Below, one piece after another: positions 17,878 to 25,537 of a stretch of 45,349 bases of DNA. Both the position numbers and the translations under genes were made by a program. The stretch covers positions 1 to 45,349 of the forward strand of contig CAZJXD010000029.1 of the NCBI GenBank assembly GCA_964549945.1, written 5' to 3'. Source of the stretch: B25-G16 sp964549945. Lineage in GTDB: Bacteria > Desulfobacterota > DSM-4660 > Desulfatiglandales > B25-G16. Each line of letters begins with the position of its first letter. Position 1 is the stretch's first letter. The notes under the pieces were generated by a model. The model did no database searches, was not told where the DNA came from, and worked only from the letters and a program-made list of their open reading frames with translations.

Positions 17878-18099
17878 TGTTCCATATGCTCCTTCTGGTT
17901 TCGCTGTTCGGTATCCCCCGAGGGCGTCCAGCCCCATGGGACCTCTTGCCCGGTCTATCTAAGGCCAGGGGATGGTGAGTCCGTGCTCGAGGACCCCCAT
18001 GCTCACCAGTTGCACGAGGCCTACCGCGGATCCGAGCCCATCAATCCAAAGGAATTGGCGCGTATGGTGACCTCTCTGATTCGATCGAGGCAACGTTAA
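17878..18099 (+). other. In-frame open extension after the permease stop, possible gene remnant
   Basis: Directly after the TAG of the permease the same frame remains open to TAA 18097-18099. The last two thirds look protein-like (LEDPHAHQLHEAY, then NPKELARMVTSLIRSRQR). There is no start codon with a ribosome site. I do not recognise the product. It may be the 3' end of a lost gene or chance in a GC-rich stretch; stop-codon readthrough is possible but less likely. The remaining 87 bases up to 18186 show no clear structure. Confidence 0.3.
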
Positions 18100-18186
18100 A
18101 GCCCTTGTCACATTTCAGCTCTTTGAGGTTAAAGAAAACAGGTTTCGTTTTGACTATAGTAATTATCTATTGTAGAGATAGTAGCG

Positions 18187-19017
18187 ATGTTAGACATGAT
18201 ATCACTTCTTTTTATATCCGTGCCTGTAGGGTTCCTCGGATCTCTTACAGGCCTTGGTGGGGCAAGTATTCTTATTCCCATCCTGGTTTTCTTTGGGATC
18301 CCGGTCAAGGAGGCGATAGCCTCTGGAATGGTAACCATAATAGCCACTTCCAGTGGCTCGGCTTCATCGTATGTAAGGGAGAGGATCACAAACGTAAAGG
18401 TTGCGATGTATCTTGAGATGTTCACTATTACCGGGGCGATACTGGGTGCAACGATTACGACAATGATTTACCCCGTGTATCTCTATTTTTTCTTTGCGGC
18501 ATTCTTGCTCAGTTCCTTTCTTAAATTCAGGGGCGCGGTGAAAGATGATTCTGCTTCATCTCACAATCAGGATAACGTCTCCCGATGGCTTGAGCTAAAG
18601 GGGAGCTATTATGATGAAGCCGCAAAGAAACTCATTGACTATAAGGTGTGCAACGCCCTTTTGGGAGGGGCGGGAATGCTTGTAGCTGGCCTTGCTGCCG
18701 GGATGCTTGGAATAGGAGCTGGTGCGTTCAAGGTAACGGTTCAAGAGAATATCCTGAAGATGCCGGCCAAGGTCTCCAGTGCCACCAGCAACTTTATCAT
18801 CGGTATGACGGCATTGGCAGGGGCAAGCATTTATCTGTTCTCTGGGCTCTTAAATGTAACTTTGATGGCGCCTATGGCCGTAGGAACAACCATCGGCGCA
18901 ATAGCGGGGGGCAGAATTCTAAATAAATGCAGCGCGAGAAGCCTCAGAATTCTCTTTTTTATAGTGGTCGCTTTACTTATTGTTCAAATGGTATACAAGG
19001 GGGTAACGTCACTTTGA
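18187..19017 (+). CDS. TauE/SafE (DUF81) family membrane transporter
   Basis: A 276-residue protein with eight predicted helices and the internal repeat of the family: GSLTGLGGASILIPILVFFG near residues 13-33 and GLAAGMLGIGAGAFKVTV near 172-190. The second repeat continues with TSNFIIGMTALAGA. Family members export sulfite, sulfoacetate or other organosulfur anions; the substrate here is unknown. The ATG at 18187 follows a weak GAGATAG. The next gene starts on a TTG that overlaps its TGA stop, so the two are coupled. Confidence 0.9.
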   Translation: MLDMISLLFISVPVGFLGSLTGLGGASILIPILVFFGIPVKEAIASGMVTIIATSSGSASSYVRERITNVKVAMYLEMFTITGAILGATITTMIYPVYLYFFFAAFLLSSFLKFRGAVKDDSASSHNQDNVSRWLELKGSYYDEAAKKLIDYKVCNALLGGAGMLVAGLAAGMLGIGAGAFKVTVQENILKMPAKVSSATSNFIIGMTALAGASIYLFSGLLNVTLMAPMAVGTTIGAIAGGRILNKCSARSLRILFFIVVALLIVQMVYKGVTSL

Positions 19018-19406
19018 GCTTCGTTAATTCAGACGGTGGTGTACCTAAGCTTCAGAAAGCTATCAGCTCCCTGCTCATAGTAGGGGTTGCCATCAGTCTT
19101 GTTCTCGAGATAATCGGTATGGCTCTCTTTTTTTATTCCTATGGGCATTTGCGTCTTTTGCAGGGCAAGGCAATGTTTATCCACGGGCAGGATTTCTTTA
19201 GTTTTATATACGGCCTGTTTCAAGGACATTATCCCCAAAAAAGTGCTATTCTCTTTATGACCCTTGGAATAACCACCCTGATACTAACTCCTTACGCGAG
19301 GGTAGTTGTATCAGTCATCTATTTTGCATGGAAGAGGAACGTAAAATATACCCTGATAACCATTTTTGTCCTTGCAGTGCTGACAATAAGTCTGGCCTTA
19401 CATTAG
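19014..19406 (+). CDS. DUF1634-type membrane protein, TTG start
   Basis: A 130-residue protein with three helices (about residues 17-38, 72-92 and 108-128) and a short hydrophilic N-terminus. It matches DUF1634 as I recall it: LQKAISSLLIVGVAISLVLE, then ILFMTLGITTLILTPYARVV. In other genomes this family is commonly next to DUF81 proteins, as here. TTG 19014 overlaps the upstream stop (TTGA) and lies 10 bases after AAGGGGG. An ATG at 18927 would sit deep inside the previous gene and give an unnatural N-terminus. It is probably a small subunit of the TauE-like exporter. Confidence 0.82.
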   Translation: MSFVNSDGGVPKLQKAISSLLIVGVAISLVLEIIGMALFFYSYGHLRLLQGKAMFIHGQDFFSFIYGLFQGHYPQKSAILFMTLGITTLILTPYARVVVSVIYFAWKRNVKYTLITIFVLAVLTISLALH

Positions 19407-19444
19407 GAAAGGAGCAAGCACAGGGGGGAGGAAGGATTCGGAGG

Positions 19445-19490
19445 CCCTGTAGCGAGACTTTCGACGAGCTCAAGTCGAGTCGCTACAGGG
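19445..19490. repeat. Strong hairpin upstream of the sensor gene
   Basis: CCCTGTAGCGA (19445-19455) pairs perfectly with TCGCTACAGGG (19480-19490). An inner GACTT/AAGTC stem continues it with GAG bulged on the 3' side. No U-run follows (AATTTTCAAG). It could end transcription from the DUF1634 gene weakly, or act in the leader of the sensor-TrkH pair, which starts 37 bases on. Confidence 0.6.
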
Positions 19491-19526
19491 AATTTTCAAG
19501 TTACTAAAAAATTCGGGGGAAATGCC

Positions 19527-20291
19527 ATGGGTCTGCGTACAAAGATTTTGGCAGGGTTCCTGATCCTTACCATGATGTTGGCGGTAGCCGGCATATGGTC
19601 GATCTATGAATTGACCACTGTGGGAACATCCGTGCAAAGGCTCTTCGATGATAATTATAAGAGCATCAATGCCGGAAAAATGATGATCGAAGCCCTTGAA
19701 AGAGAGGACAGCGCCGTATTGCTGCTCCTTTCCGGCAAATGGAAACAGGGCAGATCGATCATCGAGTCTGCTGATGCCCAATTTCAGGAGGGATTTGCCA
19801 TAGCTCGAAACAACGTCACCATTCCAGGCGAGCCGGCGTATGTTGAGGAGATCGAGGCCAGATATGGGAGGTACAAAGCTCTATGGGCAAAGCCAATCGT
19901 CGATACCTCGAGGCAGGGAAATCTGGACTGGTATTTCAAGGAGGTACATCAGGCATTTCAGGATGCGAAGGGTTCGGTTGAAAAACTCGTGGCCCTTAAC
20001 GACCAGACGATGTATCAGACCGCATCAGACCTGAAGAACAGGGCTCATAGGGCGATAATGCCGGGGATTGTGGCCCTCCTGGCGGCCCTTATCTTTGCGG
20101 TCATCTTCAACTTCCTCATCAACTATTATGTGGTGAGTCCCATAATCAGCACCACCAGAGCTATTCAGCGCTTTATGGAAACCGGAGAGCTGCCTGCCAT
20201 TCAGGTGGAAACCGAGGACGAGGTGTTCCATTTGGTATCCTCTATTCAGAGACTGGTGGCAGAGGTCCGCACGACTGAGGCGCAAAAATGA
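19527..20291 (+). CDS. Membrane sensor with four-helix-bundle periplasmic domain and HAMP, no kinase
   Basis: A 254-residue protein: TM1 at about residues 7-27, a helical periplasmic domain 28-177 like the 4HB/KinB sensor modules, TM2 at about 178-202, then a HAMP domain (VVSPIISTTRAIQRFMETGE...VFHLVSSIQRLVAEV) that ends the protein. Sensor kinases and chemoreceptors continue from HAMP into an output domain; here the chain stops, and its TGA overlaps the ATG of trkH (ATGA). The sensor is therefore not simply cut off by a frameshift, since the next gene is a complete transporter in another frame. It may signal by direct contact with TrkH, or with a kinase encoded elsewhere. The ribosome site is GGGGGAA before ATG 19527. 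Confidence 0.82.
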   Translation: MGLRTKILAGFLILTMMLAVAGIWSIYELTTVGTSVQRLFDDNYKSINAGKMMIEALEREDSAVLLLLSGKWKQGRSIIESADAQFQEGFAIARNNVTIPGEPAYVEEIEARYGRYKALWAKPIVDTSRQGNLDWYFKEVHQAFQDAKGSVEKLVALNDQTMYQTASDLKNRAHRAIMPGIVALLAALIFAVIFNFLINYYVVSPIISTTRAIQRFMETGELPAIQVETEDEVFHLVSSIQRLVAEVRTTEAQK

Positions 20292-21727
20292 GAGCGCAGA
20301 TAATCCTCAGATATGTGGGGCTTGTGCTCCTGTTTAATGCGCTCTTCCTGCTGATCTCCTGCATCATTTCTGGATGGAAGTCCGATTCTGCATTCTTCCC
20401 TCTCCTTTATACTGCGCTGATCTCGGCCCTCTTTGGGGTCTTTCCCTTGATATTTGTCCCCCCCACAACCAAGATCACCAATAAAGAGGGATTTATCATT
20501 GTAGTGCTCAGCTGGCTCTTATCCTGCCTGGTTGGCGTCATACCGTATATAATGTGGGGCGGTGAATTCAGCTTTACCAATGCCTGGTTTGAGAGCGTAT
20601 CGGGATTCACCACCACGGGCTCATCTATCCTCACCGATATCGAGGCCCTCCCCCTTGGATTGCTCTTCTGGCGTTCGGCAACGCACTGGATCGGCGGCAT
20701 CGGCATCATCATATTCGTGCTGGCAGTGCTTCCCTCTATGGGAAAGCCGGGGATGATCCTGTACCGCACCGAGATGTCTTCCCTGGCCGTGGATAATTTC
20801 CACTATAGGACCCAGAAGACCTTGCAGATCCTCGTCGTTATCTACGTGGGGCTCACCCTGCTTGAGACCATCTCGCTACTGGTGTGTGGCATGAGCATAT
20901 TTGACGCCGTCACCCATTCCTTTGCGACCATCGCCACGGGAGGGTTTTCCCCGAAGAACCTGAGCATCGGCTACTATAAGAGCGTGGCAGTGGAAGTCGT
21001 GATCATCGTGTTTATGATTCTCTCGGGCATACACTTCGGTCTCCTGTTCGCCGCCCTTATGGGAAAGATCACAGATCTCTGGAAATCGTCAATCGTCAGA
21101 TACTACCTTGCGGCGCTCACCACAGGGGTTATCGCGGTAACGATCAGCCTCCACGGAAGCCAGCTCTACCCCTGGACCGATGCGCTCCGCTATGCGGCAT
21201 TCCAGGTCCTCTCCATTGGGACCTCTACCGGCTTTGCAACCACTGATAGCTCCATTTGGCCGCCCTTTGCCCGGTTAATGATGATCTTTTTCACACTCCA
21301 GTGTGCCTGCGCCGGATCAACCTCGGGGGGAATCAAGGCCGACAGGATTGTGCTCTTCTGGAAGGCAATCGTAAAAAGGATTAAGAAGATACAGCACCCG
21401 GCCGCTGTCATCAGGGTAAAGATTCACAACGTGGCAGTCGAGGATGACGTGGTGGAGGCGAATATCCTGTTTCTATCCTTTTACGTGGGCATTGTCTTCC
21501 TCTCGGCCCTCATCCTGACCGCACTGGGGGTGGACATCCTTTCCGCCTTTTCCGGGTCCGCCGCAACCATGGGAAACGTAGGGCCTGGCTTTGGAACAGT
21601 GGGCTCCGCAGGTAATTTCAGCCAGATACCCGATGCGGGAAAATGGGTCCTTACCGCAACGATGCTCCTTGGGCGACTGGAGATATTTGGGTTGATCTCC
21701 TTCGTCGCGATTAAGTCGTGGAAGTAA
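20288..21727 (+). CDS. trkH: TrkH-family potassium uptake protein
   Basis: A 479-residue K+-translocating membrane subunit with four M-P-M repeats. Selectivity loops are visible as SGFTTTGSS (about 105-113), SFATIATGGFSP, LSIGTSTGFATTD and SAATMGNVGPGFGTVGS. It normally works with the cytoplasmic RCK protein TrkA, but no full TrkA gene is in the window; the nearest related domain is the RCK_C part of the membrane protein at 39846. Its ATG overlaps the stop of the sensor gene by four bases. Most likely a K+ (or Na+) uptake system for osmotic or pH adaptation. Confidence 0.94.
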   Translation: MRAQIILRYVGLVLLFNALFLLISCIISGWKSDSAFFPLLYTALISALFGVFPLIFVPPTTKITNKEGFIIVVLSWLLSCLVGVIPYIMWGGEFSFTNAWFESVSGFTTTGSSILTDIEALPLGLLFWRSATHWIGGIGIIIFVLAVLPSMGKPGMILYRTEMSSLAVDNFHYRTQKTLQILVVIYVGLTLLETISLLVCGMSIFDAVTHSFATIATGGFSPKNLSIGYYKSVAVEVVIIVFMILSGIHFGLLFAALMGKITDLWKSSIVRYYLAALTTGVIAVTISLHGSQLYPWTDALRYAAFQVLSIGTSTGFATTDSSIWPPFARLMMIFFTLQCACAGSTSGGIKADRIVLFWKAIVKRIKKIQHPAAVIRVKIHNVAVEDDVVEANILFLSFYVGIVFLSALILTALGVDILSAFSGSAATMGNVGPGFGTVGSAGNFSQIPDAGKWVLTATMLLGRLEIFGLISFVAIKSWK

Positions 21728-21794
21728 AGAACCCACCTCTTCTTTACGGCACATCCAGGGCCGGTTTTTCGTGAAACCAGCCGGTCGCCTACAT

Positions 21795-22475
21795 CTAATC
21801 CTGCGAGCCCTCTTTTTCCTGCTTGAACTTGGTACCGTGCTTCTTGATCCCTCGACCGAGTTCTTTCAGGGCCTCACGAAGCCTCTCAGGTGACCATCTC
21901 TCACCACGTTTTACCTTGCTGGCAATGATGCGAGCCTCTTTAGCGGCAAGGGCATCATTCTGATCCAATTCCCTTCCGGCCCAGACCGAACCGTACATCA
22001 AATGAGTGGCTGCTGCGTCAAGAGCATAGGTCGCTTTTTCATGATCCCCCTTTGCACCATAGCCCAAAGCCTTCTGATGATGGTGGTACGCCAGGGCATA
22101 CTCGGCCTTGGCAAAGGCTTCTTTCAGCACCTTGTTCGTGGGGGGAGATCCCTCTTCAAGTGCCTTTATCAGCGCTTCCAATTCCTTGATCGATGCCTCT
22201 AGATCGCCCCTTGCCTCCGTTTCAGCACGATAGGCTTCGATCTTCAGCAATGCGTTGGCTCTTCGGATATAATAGGCCGCATCCTGAATGTCTCCGTCGA
22301 TGAAGTTCTCCCACGCATCGTGGAGATAACCGGCCGGATCATGAGCGAAGATAATCCATATTTCCTCCTCAACCAGATTCTCTAACGTCCCAGGTTTCTG
22401 ATCAGCTGCCCATATCCAGGTTTGGCCCATTGAAACTAAAGCGGCGAAAATAGCAGCTAATAGTAAACGCCTCAT
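21795..22475 (-). CDS. Secreted helical protein of unknown function
   Basis: A 226-residue protein with a signal peptide (RRLLLAAIFAALVSMGQTWI, cleavage near WAA) and an otherwise all-helical, Ala/Glu/Lys-rich body. Several helix pairs look like repeats with a spacing of about 30-35 residues (AWENFIDGDIQDAAYYIRRA; ALGYGAKGDHEKATYALDAA). The style recalls TPR-like or YfdX-like periplasmic stress proteins, but I cannot place it in either family. ATG 22475 is chosen because GGAGGT lies seven bases before it; TTG 22490 is less likely. It is convergent with trkH and lies 217 bases downstream of the Omp85 gene on the same strand. Confidence 0.75.
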   Translation of the reverse strand: MRRLLLAAIFAALVSMGQTWIWAADQKPGTLENLVEEEIWIIFAHDPAGYLHDAWENFIDGDIQDAAYYIRRANALLKIEAYRAETEARGDLEASIKELEALIKALEEGSPPTNKVLKEAFAKAEYALAYHHHQKALGYGAKGDHEKATYALDAAATHLMYGSVWAGRELDQNDALAAKEARIIASKVKRGERWSPERLREALKELGRGIKKHGTKFKQEKEGSQD

Positions 22476-22642
22476 GAGAAATACCTCCAATTTAAACGAA
22501 AAATTCTAGCCTGTGGTCATCTTACAAGGCTAATAATATCATAGTAAAGGCTCCCATACCCACAATAAAGATTATGACACAGTTTTGTTTTAAATTGTTA
22601 CTATGGAAATGCCGTTACCGGCACTCGATTCCAGGAGAGATT

Positions 22643-22699
22643 CTCCTAAGAAACTGCGGGAAAGCATGAAGCAACAGGCCAGGGGTATTTGCTAAAATG
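22643..22699. repeat. Possible deletion derivative of the 2364-2637 element
   Basis: It starts CTCCTAAGAAACT (CTCCTGAGAAACT at 2364-2376) and ends ATTTGCTAAAATG (identical at 2625-2637). The two ends are 274 bases apart in the first copy and 57 here, and AAAGCATG resembles the start of the long arm. A GGCACTC also precedes both copies. The stop codon of the Omp85 gene (22692-22694) lies inside the shared end, so part of the match could be chance. Confidence 0.35.
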
Positions 22700-25535
22700 T
22701 GTAACCGATTGAAAAATGGATTCTTCCGGGGCTTTCGCCTTTCTCGGGCGCAAGCTTGAGTCCGTAGAGAAAGCCAATGGGTCCGACCGGCGTAATATAC
22801 CGCAAACCCACCCCCACTGAAGAGCGAGTATCGTTTGAAACGCTCTCCATGTAGGTGCTGCCCACGTATCCCACATCATAGAACAGGGTAAACTCGAGAT
22901 TGCGGCCCAGATCGATCCTCGCCTCCACGCTCCCTGCGACCATAGAACGGCCCCCTACTGGATCCCCGTTTGCGTCAATCCTGAGCATGTTCTCCCTGAA
23001 GCCCCTTACATCAGAGGTTCCGCCAAGGTAGAAAAGCTGGTCATCGGGAATCCTTTCAGCCGGCCCAAAGGGATCGATGTAGCCTGCGCGTCCGAGCCAG
23101 GCAAAGGTCACTCGATCAAAAGGGGTGGTATAGAGACGCACGTCATAGCGATATTTAAGGAAATCATCAAGGGATTCCCGGATCCCCTTGGAGACGTCTA
23201 CAGAGAGGGAGGAGAGGACCCCTTTCCTGGGGCGAATAAATGAATCCCGGGTATCATAACGTATCGAGGGAGTGGTTACGAGTATGCTTCTCGGTTTGAA
23301 CATCTCCTCATCTTCAAAATAAGTCGTATCTCCTATCGAATCTCTTATAAATTGCTCTCTCCGTTCAAACCGAAAGTTCAGCCCTGTGGTAATGTGCTGA
23401 AACCACTTGCGGGAGAATCCGAGGGATAAGCCAAGCGATCTCGTCCCGAAATCCTGATTAAACTCCTCTCTTCGCTCCGAATACAGGCCAAAGGTAGCTG
23501 CGATTCGGGTGCCAAATAGCCTGGGTTCCGTGATCCCCAATTCGCTGCGATACCCAATCTGGCTTATCTCTCCGGCTATCCATGCGTCTTTGTTGGTGCC
23601 GAACAGGTTGCGGTCTCCCGCCCTGGCATGGAGGTAGAACCCCCTGTTTGTCTCATACCCCCCGCCCGCCTGGATGAGATAGGGCTTCTTCTCCTCCACA
23701 TCCACCAAGAGTTGGACTTCCTCTCTGTTTTCCTTGAGGCCGATTGTCCTGAACCGGACGGAGTTAAAGATTCCCATGTTTCGTATGCTTCTCTGTGACT
23801 GGAGCATCTTGTCCAAGGAGAATGGTTCCCCTGGCGCCATCTGAAACTCCCTCTGGAGGATCCTCTTCTCGGTCTTAAGATTGCCCATGTAGTAAACATG
23901 ACCCATCTTCACTAGTGGCCCCTCATCCACGTAATACGATACCCGGGCCTTGGATCTATCCTCGCTTATCGTGACCTCTCCTTTTACCGTGACATGGGGG
24001 TAGCCTTTCCTTGAGATCATAGCGGACAAGGCATTCTCATCGCTTTGCATCATGTAGCTTCGAAAGGGCTCCCCCTCTCTCATCTGGAGCGCGCTATACG
24101 CATCTTGTCCTGAGATGGCGGTAATTCCAATGACCTCCACCGAAGCCACAAGGGTCTGGACTTTCTCCTCGATCTCAAGGGTAATTTCCACATTCCTTTT
24201 ATCCGCGCTCCGCTTCACCTCTTTTACGATCTCCGTATCCATGTACCCGTGTTTGCGATAGAGCGATTTGATAGCGCTTATGTCCTCCTCGAGGATTTCC
24301 GGCACGAAACCCCCCTTCGCTCCAACTCCCGGCACGCGGGTGAGCATCTGCTTCTTGAGCTTTCCGTCATCAAAGGCCTTGTTTCCCATGAACTTGATTG
24401 AGCGCACAAAACTCTGAGGCCCCTCATCGATAACAAATCGGATCATACGGATTGTCTCGTCTTCCCCGGTAGTTCTCTTCTCTTCTTCAATCTTCACCCT
24501 GGCCTCAAGATACCCGGCCATCCTATATCTATCTTTGATCGCCTTCAGGCTCTTTCTCAACCCGAGATCATTCTTATTCCCCTCTCTGAAGAGGATTAAA
24601 TCCTTCCTCAAGGTGTCTTCTCCAAATGCCTCATTGCCCATAAACTCGACCTCATATCTGGATCCCTCATTAATGGTGATGAAAATAGAAACCTCTATCG
24701 CAGCAGGTTCTCCTGTAATCTTGTGATCGATGATAACGTCCGGGTATCCGCTTTTTCTGTAGTAGCTGGTTACATTCTTGATGTCCCTATCGAGGTCTCG
24801 TCTGATAAATCGCCCCGAGCTTCCTGGGAGCAGCGAGGCACGCCAGGTCTTCATCCTGGATTTGAGCGTCGTCTCTGAAAACGCTCGATTACCCCTAATA
24901 TCGAGCCGTGCGAGAGCGAGGTACGGGCCCTTGTCTATGTGTACATGAACAACGAAATTGCCATCTTCGGGATCCTCCATGGCCGTCACCTCCACCTTCG
25001 GATTCGGGAATCCCTCGCCTTTAAAAACTTCCGCTATCAATGCGGCCTGTTTGTGGAGCTCTTCATGGATAAAAACATCCCCGACATAAATCGTCATCGC
25101 CTTGAGAATGTCTCGCTCGAAAAGGGGAAACTCACCGGAAATCTTTATATCCCTTATGAGCCGAAACGCATCCAGGTAAAACAGAAGCGAAATCCCCTCC
25201 CTCTCGCGCTCTGAATCAACATGGATTTCTCGGAATCTCTTTGATACCTTCAATGCCTCGATTGACTCTTGAAGCAGATCAGGGGAAAATCGATCTCCTT
25301 CTCGAAGAACAATCAGGTTCCTCGCCAGCTCAATCAGCTCGGCTTGATAACGGGGAAGATCACGAATCCTCACGGTGATTCGAGTAATACGCTGATTCAG
25401 GTGCGCTGGGGAATGAAGATCGTCCTCTTTATCCTTGGCATGACCGTAAGAGGAGAATCCTATAAGGGCCGGCAGGAGACACATGAGCAGCGCGATAGCG
25501 GAGAAATTTCGTCTCAATCGCATGTAATTCAACAT
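22692..25535 (-). CDS. Omp85-family outer-membrane assembly protein (TamA/BamA type) with seven POTRA domains
   Basis: A 947-residue precursor with a signal sequence (about residues 10-33). I count seven POTRA-like units before the barrel, at about 50-125, 126-205, 206-290, 291-375, 385-470, 471-545 and 546-625; their openings read RDIKISGEFP, LARLDIRGNR, VEFMGNEAFG, RSIKFMGNKA and MGHVYYMGNL. The C-terminal 320 residues are the 16-strand barrel: the conserved GGTSDVRGF loop and a final aromatic GYTF are present. E. coli BamA has five POTRA domains and TamA three. The start lies two bases after the TamB stop, so the pair is coupled and the protein is probably the TamA partner. BamA is not seen elsewhere in the window, so a BamA role is not excluded. 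Confidence 0.9.
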   Translation of the reverse strand: MLNYMRLRRNFSAIALLMCLLPALIGFSSYGHAKDKEDDLHSPAHLNQRITRITVRIRDLPRYQAELIELARNLIVLREGDRFSPDLLQESIEALKVSKRFREIHVDSEREREGISLLFYLDAFRLIRDIKISGEFPLFERDILKAMTIYVGDVFIHEELHKQAALIAEVFKGEGFPNPKVEVTAMEDPEDGNFVVHVHIDKGPYLALARLDIRGNRAFSETTLKSRMKTWRASLLPGSSGRFIRRDLDRDIKNVTSYYRKSGYPDVIIDHKITGEPAAIEVSIFITINEGSRYEVEFMGNEAFGEDTLRKDLILFREGNKNDLGLRKSLKAIKDRYRMAGYLEARVKIEEEKRTTGEDETIRMIRFVIDEGPQSFVRSIKFMGNKAFDDGKLKKQMLTRVPGVGAKGGFVPEILEEDISAIKSLYRKHGYMDTEIVKEVKRSADKRNVEITLEIEEKVQTLVASVEVIGITAISGQDAYSALQMREGEPFRSYMMQSDENALSAMISRKGYPHVTVKGEVTISEDRSKARVSYYVDEGPLVKMGHVYYMGNLKTEKRILQREFQMAPGEPFSLDKMLQSQRSIRNMGIFNSVRFRTIGLKENREEVQLLVDVEEKKPYLIQAGGGYETNRGFYLHARAGDRNLFGTNKDAWIAGEISQIGYRSELGITEPRLFGTRIAATFGLYSERREEFNQDFGTRSLGLSLGFSRKWFQHITTGLNFRFERREQFIRDSIGDTTYFEDEEMFKPRSILVTTPSIRYDTRDSFIRPRKGVLSSLSVDVSKGIRESLDDFLKYRYDVRLYTTPFDRVTFAWLGRAGYIDPFGPAERIPDDQLFYLGGTSDVRGFRENMLRIDANGDPVGGRSMVAGSVEARIDLGRNLEFTLFYDVGYVGSTYMESVSNDTRSSVGVGLRYITPVGPIGFLYGLKLAPEKGESPGRIHFSIGYTF

Positions 25536-25537
25536 TC

